From Methanosarcinales archaeon (GTDB lineage Archaea; Halobacteriota; Methanosarcinia; Methanosarcinales; Methanocomedenaceae), in contig JAGLRT010000121.1 of NCBI GenBank assembly GCA_023136155.1, forward strand, positions 1 to 10,584: DNA of 10,584 nucleotides. Direction: 5' to 3'. This document shows, piece after piece, positions 1 to 6,696 of the stretch; the first letter of the stretch is position 1, and each line of letters begins with the position of its first letter. The position numbers and the translations under genes are program-made. The notes under the pieces are model-generated. The model had not been told where the DNA came from. It worked only from the letters and a program-made list of their open reading frames with translations, and did no database searches.

Positions 1-817
1 CCCAGAACTCAGGGTCACGGGTCTTGGGCGGGCACACATAGTATATCTCAGGATACACACCCTTAGCATGACCAGAACGCTGCCACACATCCCAGGTAAC
101 CAGTTTGGGGAAGATCATCTCCCTGTACCCCAGCGGTTTTACAATCTCCTCAATAACAATACGCTCAAAAGCCCTGAACACTGCCACACTCTGCGGCCCG
201 TGTATCCACTGACCCCTGCTGGCACCCCGCTTTAACCAACCCTGCTTCATCATCTCCTGGGTAGGATCCTTATTGAACACACGCTCCTTTTTAACGCTCT
301 CCCACAGCAAGTTCCAGTGCTCGCCCTTGCCTCCGTAGGACTGGGCAGCCACCTTATCCTCGATAAGCGTGATGATACGGTCCGGGATGCGTTTTTCGAT
401 CTCAGACTCCCCCACATCCAGTGAAAGCACAATGGCGCTATCCTCATAATACATACTGCTCACGTACGGTATCTTCAATGGCTTCAACGGTTTTTCCGAT
501 GGAATAGTAACCGTATATTCAGATATGTCAATTCCCCTGATACCGATACGGTGCCCCTTTCCCAGCAGTTCTGCCAGGGGTTTTCGAAGTCGCAGCATGG
601 CATCGTGTACCCTTACAAACCTGCCAGATGTAATCTCCATTTCAATTCCGTTATCCTTCACATCTACCATGGTTATCTCGGCACCTTTACCCTCAGGCGC
701 ACCCTTGGACAAAATGGTAGTTCTGGCATTTTCCAGCAGTTCCAACACCTCATCCTTTGCCGGACTGGGGTCAGCACTGGTCCTAAACATTCCTTTAATC
801 CTGAAATGGAGTTCCAT
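1..817 (-). CDS. serS: Type-2 (methanogenic-type) seryl-tRNA synthetase, 3' end beyond window
   Basis: Charges tRNA-Ser with serine using ATP in the cytoplasm. I translated 272 codons with no stop up to the window edge. The N-terminal region, including TSADPSPAKDEVLELL (residues 13-28), SGRFVRVHDAMLRLRKPLAE (about 63-82) and GHAKGVYPEIYYVCPPKTRD (about 249-268), matches the rare SerRS of Methanosarcina barkeri and other methanogens as I remember it, not the bacterial type with a long coiled-coil arm. Family members are about 500 aa, so roughly the C-terminal half lies outside. Cys262 lies in the segment that supplies a zinc ligand in M. barkeri SerRS (by recalled homology). The ATG at 815-817 shares one base with the pcc1 stop (TGATG), and a GAGG lies about 9 nt upstream inside pcc1, so translation is probably coupled. 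Confidence 0.95.
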   Translation of the reverse strand, partial: MELHFRIKGMFRTSADPSPAKDEVLELLENARTTILSKGAPEGKGAEITMVDVKDNGIEMEITSGRFVRVHDAMLRLRKPLAELLGKGHRIGIRGIDISEYTVTIPSEKPLKPLKIPYVSSMYYEDSAIVLSLDVGESEIEKRIPDRIITLIEDKVAAQSYGGKGEHWNLLWESVKKERVFNKDPTQEMMKQGWLKRGASRGQWIHGPQSVAVFRAFERIVIEEIVKPLGYREMIFPKLVTWDVWQRSGHAKGVYPEIYYVCPPKTRDPEFW

Positions 818-1080
818 CAATTATCATCCTCGCTATCCTTTTTGTTATCTTTATCAACTGCTTTTATAATATCGTCCGCTATCCTTGCATTCATGATATA
901 ATCGTCTACAGTAGCAATTAAAGTTCCTATTTTCTCTGCTTCAAAACGAGTGGTCACCAACCCTTCGCCATACTCGGTAGTAATGTTTTTCAAGTTGTCA
1001 GGCTCAATTGAGCGGTTTATTCTTTCAGCCACTTCAGTTACATGCTCGCTCTTCATCACTATCTTACCCCTTATCCTCAT
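817..1080 (-). CDS. pcc1: KEOPS complex subunit Pcc1
   Basis: Small dimerising subunit of the KEOPS complex, which with Kae1, Bud32 and Cgi121 installs t6A at position 37 of ANN-decoding tRNAs. The 87-aa product has the family hallmarks: SIEPDN at residues 25-30 and the downstream helix with TLIATVDDYIMNARIADDI (about 53-71). The tail is charged and low in complexity (DKDNKKDSEDDN). The ATG start is well supported by a GGGAGGT SD at 1089-1095, 8 nt upstream. It overlaps the DHH nuclease gene by 4 nt (ATGA) and serS by 1 nt, so it is the middle cistron of a coupled unit. Its neighbours link it to tRNA maturation and charging. Confidence 0.9.
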   Translation of the reverse strand: MRIRGKIVMKSEHVTEVAERINRSIEPDNLKNITTEYGEGLVTTRFEAEKIGTLIATVDDYIMNARIADDIIKAVDKDNKKDSEDDN

Positions 1081-2384
1081 GCCAGCTGACCTCCCACAAT
1101 AATGTTCACAGCACTCAGGAACTCTTCACTTGTACCTGGAGGTATACTTGCCCCCGAGGCTATATCGTGACCACCACCCTGCCCGCCCACACCTTTGGCA
1201 GCCTCGCGCATAGCAACAGCCAGGTTCAGCCCGTTATCAACCAGATTCCGGGTGCCCCGCGCTGATACCTTGACCATATCTTCCACCTTATTCAAAGTAA
1301 TGAAAGGCTTGTCTGGGTAAACATAACGTATCAAAGTGCCGCCAATGATACCTGTACCAGTTACATTTTCCAGAGTCACATACCTTATATGCTCCATATC
1401 CTTAACTAATTCCTGTGCTGCTCGTACCTGTTCCACTACAGTTTGCTGGTATATGGATGACAATGCCCGCACCTCATCCACCGCGCCTGCATCCCTCATG
1501 CACAGAGAAAGGCCGAGTGCGGGCTGGTCAACTTTACCGCAGCAGTTAAGCATCCATTCCAGGCTGTATATGTTGGACACCACTTCCCGGTTCAATATCA
1601 GCACATCCCCGACAAGTGACTGTATCGCTGCTGGTTCTGCCCGGGAAGCAATTTTAAGCGCCAGGGCCGAGGCCATTCGGGTCAATTCTTCCGTCCCCAT
1701 ATTCTGCAGGGTACCTTTTAAACCCAGTTCATCCAGGAACTGCCTGGTAGCTGCTTTATCGCCTGCCGTATCCAGGTAGGGCTCGGTCATTGTCAGCAAC
1801 ACCTCACCCACATCACCATCGATAATCCTGAGACCAGGTTCCACGGACACCACACCTGCATCCACAGCCTCCCGCAATATCTCTGCGTTGGCCCCTTCCA
1901 TTGTCTGTTTATCCCCTATGGCACCTGTAAGCGCCAACCCTGCCAGGTCAACATTGCTGCCCATGGCACGAGCCACAAAGTAGGCTGTACCTGAAGCTGA
2001 TAAAAATCGTGAACCGTCTATATCTACCATCATCGGATTGATCTGGACACGTCCACTATGGTCCCCCACTATCTGGTGATGGTCAATAATAATTACATCG
2101 TTCTCTATCTGTTCCAGTAATTCAGGCTGGCCACTGCCCATATCACAGAACAGGACAGCACCGCCCTTTCCATAAATATGTGAATTGACCTTGTCTATGA
2201 CCTGCTGGTTAAGAGCACTGACAATGCTTGTCTGGAATATAATATTTGACCGCAGGCATGCATTGGACATGATTCCTGCTGCCGTTATCCCATCCGCATC
2301 GTTGTGGGATATGATTCTTATAAAATGGTAATCTTCAATGGCCTTTGCTACCCTGTGTCCAAGAGAAAGCAACGCTGAAGTCAT
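1077..2384 (-). CDS. RecJ-like DHH-family nuclease / phosphoesterase
   Basis: Archaeal RecJ-like member of the DHH superfamily, 435 aa. Visible catalytic motifs are SHNDADG (residues 26-32), CDMGSG (80-85), the signature IIIDHHQI (98-105) and GAIGD (154-158), which together bind two divalent metals. The C-terminal DHHA1-type substrate-binding motif is GGGHDIASGA at about 403-412. Archaeal relatives include GAN, a nuclease associated with the GINS replication factor, and nucleases acting on single-stranded DNA or RNA; the sequence does not decide the substrate. The ATG at 2384 directly follows an in-frame TAA and lacks a clear SD, so it may depend on readthrough from rps15, whose stop is 56 bp upstream. 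It ends in a 4-nt overlap with pcc1. To my knowledge rps15 followed by a recJ-like gene is a conserved archaeal order. Confidence 0.93.
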   Translation of the reverse strand: MTSALLSLGHRVAKAIEDYHFIRIISHNDADGITAAGIMSNACLRSNIIFQTSIVSALNQQVIDKVNSHIYGKGGAVLFCDMGSGQPELLEQIENDVIIIDHHQIVGDHSGRVQINPMMVDIDGSRFLSASGTAYFVARAMGSNVDLAGLALTGAIGDKQTMEGANAEILREAVDAGVVSVEPGLRIIDGDVGEVLLTMTEPYLDTAGDKAATRQFLDELGLKGTLQNMGTEELTRMASALALKIASRAEPAAIQSLVGDVLILNREVVSNIYSLEWMLNCCGKVDQPALGLSLCMRDAGAVDEVRALSSIYQQTVVEQVRAAQELVKDMEHIRYVTLENVTGTGIIGGTLIRYVYPDKPFITLNKVEDMVKVSARGTRNLVDNGLNLAVAMREAAKGVGGQGGGHDIASGASIPPGTSEEFLSAVNIIVGGQLA

Positions 2385-2412
2385 TTAGGAATAATTGTAA
2401 AAATAGATGAAA

Positions 2413-2437
2413 TAGTTGATGGATATACCATCAACTA
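2413..2437 (-). terminator. Perfect 10-bp hairpin just after the rps15 stop
   Basis: TAGTTGATGG and its exact complement flank a 5-nt loop, starting 3 nt after the rps15 TAG stop. On the transcribed (minus) strand a U-rich stretch containing UUUUU follows about 12 nt later. It could be a partial intrinsic terminator lowering expression of the nuclease relative to the ribosomal protein, an mRNA 3'-end stabiliser or a processing site. The long gap before the U-tract argues against a classical strong terminator. Confidence 0.5.
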
Positions 2438-2440
2438 AAA

Positions 2441-2899
2441 CTATTGTGTGATTAAACGCTCTGCAGTCTTGGGGTCGTATTTCCAATCTACAGGCAAAAC
2501 ACCGGACCGGCGGTAGTATTTACCCAGACGCCTGACCTTTGCTTCGGTAATATTGAGCGCCCTCTTGTTATGCTGGTCTTTATGGTTAGCAATCAAATGA
2601 TTCCTGAGCCTCAATGCCTTGGTCACCAGATTGGTAAAGTCCTCAGGCAGTTCAGGTGCAGCATCATTATCTTTCAGTATCTTGCTCATTTTTTTACCTG
2701 TTGAAAGGGTGATGTCAGGAACACCGTACATGTCCCTCAGGATAATACCTACCTTGCTAGTGGAATTATCCAGTTTGGAAAGTTCCACTACTTTTTTCTC
2801 AATCTCATCTGGTGCTAAAGTGACCCACTCTGGTGCTTCTTTTCTAAGTGGTTTTGTTGATCTTGACTGTCCCCTTCTCCGGGTATGCATTCTGGCCAA
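2441..2899 (-). CDS. rps15: 30S ribosomal protein S15 (uS15)
   Basis: Component of the small ribosomal subunit platform that binds the central domain of 16S rRNA. At 152 aa it has the usual archaeal length, longer than bacterial S15. The start MARMHTRRRG, the middle GIILRDMYGVPD and TGKKMSKIL, and the C-terminal NHKDQHNKRALNITEAKVRR followed by LGKYYRRSGVLPVDWKYDP are diagnostic. The start codon is TTG: the MA-R/K-MHT start conserved in archaeal S15 begins there, and GGAGG at 2908-2912 is 8 nt upstream, whereas the internal ATG at 2888-2890 would be too far away and would drop three conserved residues. It is the first gene of the leftward operon. Confidence 0.97.
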   Translation of the reverse strand: MARMHTRRRGQSRSTKPLRKEAPEWVTLAPDEIEKKVVELSKLDNSTSKVGIILRDMYGVPDITLSTGKKMSKILKDNDAAPELPEDFTNLVTKALRLRNHLIANHKDQHNKRALNITEAKVRRLGKYYRRSGVLPVDWKYDPKTAERLITQ

Positions 2900-2905
2900 T
2901 TATTG

Positions 2906-2912
2906 TTCCTCC
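2906..2912 (-). promoter_or_regulatory. Shine-Dalgarno deciding the TTG start of rps15
   Basis: GGAGGAA on the minus strand; the GGAGG core is 8 nt from TTG (2897-2899). It supports the non-ATG start. AT-rich sequence further upstream (about 2915-2945, with runs such as AAAATATTT and AATATTATTATA on the minus strand) could hold the TATA element, but no single box stands out. Confidence 0.75.
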
Positions 2913-3018
2913 GAGTATAATAATATTGAAATATTTTATTTTAGTTGTTTATTGTGGCGTGGCAAAGTGGACTTATTACCACACTATACAATAAATACAT
3001 TGTGTATACCAAACAAGA

Positions 3019-3129
3019 ACTAGTGTCAAGTCAAGCGTAAAGTGTCATACTGATTTTTTTAAATCCGCCAGCGCCATATAAGATATGGTAGATAGTCGCT
3101 ATACGTTTCATGGTTGACTTGACACTAGT
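3019..3129. mobile_element. 111-bp MITE-like element with 16-bp perfect terminal inverted repeats
   Basis: The left arm ACTAGTGTCAAGTCAA (3019-3034) is repeated exactly in inverse orientation at 3114-3129. The outermost CTAG (3020-3023 and 3125-3128) may be a 4-bp target duplication of the CWAG type made by IS5-group elements, leaving TGTCAAGTCAA as an 11-bp terminal repeat. On the minus strand an open frame of 26 codons (3111 down to 3031) begins just inside one arm and stops inside the other, as expected of an internally deleted insertion sequence. The spacing and lack of long internal complementarity argue against a simple hairpin terminator. The IS family is not identified. Confidence 0.6.
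3031..3111 (-). pseudogene. 26-codon ORF remnant inside the MITE-like element
   Basis: The frame starts ATG AAA CGT ATA GCG and ends TAC GCT TGA, giving a peptide that begins MKRIATIYHILYG and ends KKISMTLYA. It spans almost the whole space between the inverted repeats and stops within the left arm. I infer a joined remnant of a transposase whose middle was deleted; no recognisable domain remains and expression is doubtful. Confidence 0.3.
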
Positions 3130-3310
3130 GTTATTTTCCCTTCATAACTAAATAAAAGTCAAACGTTGCGCCGGCACACCCAACCGCAGCAGAGCTGCAG
3201 AGTAGAACGACTAAGATAAACAAAATATGTGTGCAAACATAAATCCTTTACACAATTATTTCTGGTCATATTCATTATTTCATCAACTATTTTCATCTAT
3301 AACCCGCATT

Positions 3311-3319
3311 ATTTTTATA
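3311..3319 (+). promoter_or_regulatory. TATA box for the membrane-protein gene, probable leaderless start
   Basis: ATTTTTATA lies about 26 nt upstream of the ATG at 3342, the normal archaeal distance from TATA to the transcription start. No SD sequence is visible before this ATG. Transcription therefore probably begins at or within a few bases of the start codon, giving a leaderless mRNA. Confidence 0.5.
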
Positions 3320-3341
3320 GTGAGATTGTAGATTAGTATGC

Positions 3342-4262
3342 ATGAACGAGAGTCTTGAAAACATCATAAGCAAAGGATTTCATGTATGGAGCCGCAACCT
3401 GAACATCTGTATCCCGTTGATTTTCAATTACGTAATACAAATAGCAGTCATGTTCGCAGCGGCAGTAGTCGGGATATTGATATTGTTTGGCACTAGTTCT
3501 CTCGATAATATTGCTACTATGAATGATGATGAACTAATGGAACTCATGTCAACCGCTATAGGTGGGAACATCACTTCATTCGCTATTCTGGTCATACTGG
3601 TCTTCATTGTTTTGCTCCTGTTCCAATCCTACTTCTTTACAGGAGCGGTAGGCATGAGTCAAAATGCCACTGCAAATGGCGACACTACCCTGGCAGACAT
3701 GTTCAATACGGCAGGCATTAATTTTGTTAATGTCTTTTTGGCCAATTTTTTAATGCTGCTGGTAGAACTTGTCGGTATTGTGTTCGTGGTCCCCGGCGCC
3801 ATACTGGTCAGGAACAATATGGAACTCATAGATTCCAGCCAGTTTACAGGCGGAATAATGCTTCTGTTCATTGGCATATTATTATGGTTACTGTATCTGC
3901 TGATACTGGATTTACTATTTTCAGTGGTCATTTATAAAATAGTAATTGAGCATATTAGCGCAATTGACGGTATCACTGAAGGGGTGAAATTCTTTAAGGA
4001 CAACAAATCCAGTGTTCTTATCCTGTGGATTATTATTTTTGTAATCTCAGCAGTTGTAGGAGTTACGTTCTACATTACAGGCAATGTCATTGCAATAGCA
4101 GGCAGCGAGAGCATGAATATTGCGTGGTCATTTGGCAGCCAGTTTATACTGCTTGTAACCCTACAACCGTTGATAATAGTCTTGTGGACCCGGCTGTATA
4201 TGGTGAAAACAGGAAAAGACATATACATTGATGAACTGCTGATTGAGCCGTGGGGTAAATAA
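3342..4262 (+). CDS. Six-helix integral membrane protein of unknown function
   Basis: A 306-aa polytopic membrane protein. Hydrophobic segments lie at about residues 24-50, 77-100, 129-155, 169-203, 225-252 and 263-284. The charged N-terminus (MNESLENIISKGFHVWSRNL) and the loop after helix 2, FFTGAVGMSQNATANGDTTL (about 98-117), followed by a soluble stretch containing DMFNTAG, resemble archaeal proteins of the glycerophosphodiester phosphodiesterase membrane-domain / DUF4013- or DUF7847-like type. I recognise only the overall pattern and assign no function. A cytoplasmic C-tail ends IEPWGK. It is followed 45 nt later by glyS on the same strand and may be cotranscribed. No signal peptide beyond the first helix. 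Confidence 0.85.
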   Translation: MNESLENIISKGFHVWSRNLNICIPLIFNYVIQIAVMFAAAVVGILILFGTSSLDNIATMNDDELMELMSTAIGGNITSFAILVILVFIVLLLFQSYFFTGAVGMSQNATANGDTTLADMFNTAGINFVNVFLANFLMLLVELVGIVFVVPGAILVRNNMELIDSSQFTGGIMLLFIGILLWLLYLLILDLLFSVVIYKIVIEHISAIDGITEGVKFFKDNKSSVLILWIIIFVISAVVGVTFYITGNVIAIAGSESMNIAWSFGSQFILLVTLQPLIIVLWTRLYMVKTGKDIYIDELLIEPWGK

Positions 4263-4307
4263 TATCTATCCCGCCGACATCAATGAGCCGTATAAACAGG
4301 ACACGTG

Positions 4308-6053
4308 ATGTATATGGATAAATACGACAGCGTTATCGAACTGGCAAAGAGGCGGGGCTACCTTTGGAATTCATTTGAGATTTATGGCGGTGCGGCCGGG
4401 TTCTACGACTACGGACCCCTGGGTGCCATGTTAAAGCGCAGGGTGGAGAACATCTGGCGCGATATTTTTGTCATAAACGAAGGTTACTACGAGATCGAGG
4501 TACCAACAATAGGTATCGAGGACGTGTTCGTTGCTTCGGGACATGTTGGCGGTTTCTCTGACCCATTGACCGAATGCCAGAAGTGTTATGAATCCTTCAG
4601 GGCCGACCATCTTGTCGAGGATGTGGCCAGCAACCCGGATACGCTGTCCTCTGACGAACTTACCGTTATCATAAAAGAAAACAACATCAAATGCCCTGAC
4701 TGTGAAGGCGAACTGGGCGCTGTGTACGAATTCAACCTGATGTTCAGTACATCTATCGGTCCCGGTTCCAAGCGTATTGGTTACCTGCGCCCTGAAACTG
4801 CACAGGGTATGTTCGTGGATTTCCCAAGACTGCTGCGGTTCTACAGGGAAAAATTGCCCTTTGGGGTCACACAGATAGGAAAAGCATACCGTAACGAAAT
4901 TTCCCCGCGCCAGGGTGTTATAAGGTTGCGTGAATTCACCCAGGCAGAAGCTGAAATTTTCGTGGACCCCAGGGACAAGAGTCATCCCGGCTTTGACAGA
5001 ATCAAGGATTATGCAGTAATATTATATTCAGACCCGGCCCAGTCGTCAGGCCAGGACAATATGAAAATGACCCTGGGCGAAGCCGTGGAGCAGGGTATCA
5101 TCGCCCATCAATTCCTGGCATATGCCGTTGCTTTAACCTACCAGTTCCTGCTGCGGGTAGGCGTATCCCCTGAATGGATACGGTTCAGGCAGCACATGAA
5201 GTATGAGATGGCCCATTATGCTGTGGACTGCTGGGATGCAGAGATATTGTCGGATAGGTTCGGCTGGGTTGAGATAGTGGGTATCGCCGACCGTACCGAC
5301 TATGACCTTAATGCCCACAGCAGGGTGAGTAAGACGGACCTTTCAGTGTATATGGAATATGATGAACCAAAGATTGTTGAGAGAACAGCGGTCAAACCTA
5401 ACATGGGTAAGATAGGACCCGCGTTCAAAGGTCAGGCAAAAGTCGTGATAGATGCATTGAATTCCATTGATGCCAAAAACCTGTCCGGTGATGCGATAAC
5501 GATCAATGTAGACGGGGAAGAGGTGACCATATCGCCCGACATGTTCGAAGTCCGGCAGTTGACAGAGACCATTCATGGCGAAAACATCGTGCCTCATGTC
5601 ATAGAACCTTCTTTCGGGATTGATAGGATCATCTATGCAGTCCTGGAGCACGCTTTCAGGGAAGAAGATGTGGAAGGCGAGGAAGAGGGCAGGATCGTTA
5701 TGGGATTGAAAAGTGAAGTCGCACCGGTGCAGGCTGCTATATTCCCACTCTTGACCCGTGATGAACTCAAGGGACCGGCAAGGGAGATAGAATCTGCACT
5801 CAAGCAAAAAGGTGTAATGGCAGCCTATGACGATTCAGGCACCATCGGCAGGCGTTACCGCAGGAACGATGAGATCGGTACACCGTATTCCATAACAGTG
5901 GATTACGATACCCTTAAGGACGGCACCGTCACCATCCGGGACCGCGATTCCATGAAACAGGTCCGCTCCTCCGTTGATACTATCGCAGATACCGTACAAG
6001 ATCTTGTACATGGCCATATCAGGTTTGAAGATGCCGGCACCCCAATTGCATAA
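4308..6053 (+). CDS. glyS: Glycyl-tRNA synthetase (class II, archaeal/eukaryotic dimeric type)
   Basis: Charges tRNA-Gly with glycine. Residues are numbered from the ATG at 4308 (581 aa, normal for archaeal GlyRS). The N-terminus has YDSVIELAKRRGYLWNSFEI and the glycine-rich motif 1 zone GAAGFYDYGPLG (28-39). An inserted zinc-binding module has C90xxC93 and C129xxC132. Motif 2 is at 191-217 (GKAYRNEISPRQGVIRLREF onward), motif 3 is EPSFGIDR (433-440), and the C-terminal anticodon-binding domain begins near APVQAAIFPLL and includes GTIGRRYRRNDEIGTP. Three starts are close together: GTG 4305, ATG 4308 and ATG 4314. AGGA at 4298-4301 lies 6 nt before 4308, which favours that codon. No catalytic residue appears to be missing. 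Confidence 0.97.
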   Translation: MYMDKYDSVIELAKRRGYLWNSFEIYGGAAGFYDYGPLGAMLKRRVENIWRDIFVINEGYYEIEVPTIGIEDVFVASGHVGGFSDPLTECQKCYESFRADHLVEDVASNPDTLSSDELTVIIKENNIKCPDCEGELGAVYEFNLMFSTSIGPGSKRIGYLRPETAQGMFVDFPRLLRFYREKLPFGVTQIGKAYRNEISPRQGVIRLREFTQAEAEIFVDPRDKSHPGFDRIKDYAVILYSDPAQSSGQDNMKMTLGEAVEQGIIAHQFLAYAVALTYQFLLRVGVSPEWIRFRQHMKYEMAHYAVDCWDAEILSDRFGWVEIVGIADRTDYDLNAHSRVSKTDLSVYMEYDEPKIVERTAVKPNMGKIGPAFKGQAKVVIDALNSIDAKNLSGDAITINVDGEEVTISPDMFEVRQLTETIHGENIVPHVIEPSFGIDRIIYAVLEHAFREEDVEGEEEGRIVMGLKSEVAPVQAAIFPLLTRDELKGPAREIESALKQKGVMAAYDDSGTIGRRYRRNDEIGTPYSITVDYDTLKDGTVTIRDRDSMKQVRSSVDTIADTVQDLVHGHIRFEDAGTPIA

Positions 6054-6084
6054 TAGCAATCCGGTTTAATAATATTGTATACTT

Positions 6085-6696
6085 ATGTCGGTCATCCTCT
6101 CAAAAGAATTGTTGCGAAAGTCCATTCACTTAGCAGGTATGCTCATCCCTGTGACATACTATTTTCTCGGGCGTTTCACTGTCCTATTCTGGCTCAGCCC
6201 GATAGTAATTGTAATACTGCAGTTTGAATGGATGAGACTGCGCGGATACATCAGTTATCCTAAGGTCCTCCTGCGCCCATCTGAAGAGCACAGGGTGGCA
6301 GGTTATGTTTATTCAACTATTGCGGCCTTTATTGTCATTGCCCTGTTTCCAAAAACCATTGCCATTACAGCAATTACCATGGCAGTCCTGGGTGATTTTT
6401 CATCAGGTATCGCCGGTGCGGTTTTGGGTAAAAAAGCAGATGTAAGACAGATGCGCCTGCCGATAAAACCTGTACCAATTTTACTGGTAATGATGGGAAT
6501 AAGTTTTATCACAGGCTACCTTGCAACCTATGCGCCCGGACTTGCACCCCTGCCAGTCTATTCAGTGGCATTGGGCGCACTTGGTGCTACACTGGCTGAC
6601 GGCGTGCCATGGCAGATACGTGGACATATGTTTGATGATAATCTTACCATACCACTGGTATCGGCGTTCTTGATGTTGGTATCGTCTGGAATTTAG
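6085..6696 (+). CDS. Polyprenol/diacylglycerol kinase family membrane protein (SEC59/DGK1/VTE5-like)
   Basis: A 203-aa membrane protein of the family that includes dolichol kinase, yeast CTP-dependent diacylglycerol kinase and plant phytol kinase; these phosphorylate a lipid alcohol, usually with CTP. Visible family features are the N-terminal RKSIHLAGMLIP (11-22), the LLRPSEEHRVAG segment (62-73), the acidic VLGDFSSGIAGAVLGKK (101-117), and the C-terminal LGALGATLADGVPW (163-176) plus DDNLTIPL (184-191). About six hydrophobic segments. The substrate cannot be read from sequence; a polyprenol, geranylgeraniol or diradylglycerol is plausible in an archaeon. It starts 31 bp after glyS without a clear SD. 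Its stop overlaps the stop of the convergent oxidoreductase gene by 4 bp. Confidence 0.82.
   Translation: MSVILSKELLRKSIHLAGMLIPVTYYFLGRFTVLFWLSPIVIVILQFEWMRLRGYISYPKVLLRPSEEHRVAGYVYSTIAAFIVIALFPKTIAITAITMAVLGDFSSGIAGAVLGKKADVRQMRLPIKPVPILLVMMGISFITGYLATYAPGLAPLPVYSVALGALGATLADGVPWQIRGHMFDDNLTIPLVSAFLMLVSSGI

Larger units (their letters stand above)
2900..3341. other. Divergent intergenic region between rps15 and the membrane-protein gene
   Basis: This is 442 bp with no real gene. From left to right it holds the rps15 SD and AT-rich promoter zone (2906-2945), an AT-rich stretch with an imperfect palindrome around ATACAAT/ATTGTGTAT (about 2985-3007), the MITE-like element (3019-3129), a GC-rich patch at about 3164-3200 with a 5-bp stem GCAGC-AGA-GCTGC (3186-3198), and a TATA box for the rightward gene (about 3311-3319). 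The element appears to sit between two promoters without breaking a coding frame. Confidence 0.6.

Noticed and set aside
525..901. Plus-strand ORFs of 114 and 116 aa opposite serS and pcc1
   Set aside because: Antisense shadows in overlapping frames; the minus-strand proteins are clearly recognised.
1336..1779. 147-aa plus-strand ORF opposite the DHH nuclease gene
   Set aside because: Antisense shadow of a well-supported gene, with no domain and no start signals.
2985..3007. Imperfect palindrome around ATACAAT/ATTGTGTAT as an operator
   Set aside because: Low-complexity AT-rich DNA, imperfect symmetry and no second copy nearby; too weak to call.
4431..4985. 184-aa minus-strand ORF opposite glyS
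   Set aside because: Shadow of the glyS reading frame, which has complete class II synthetase motifs; the antisense product has none.
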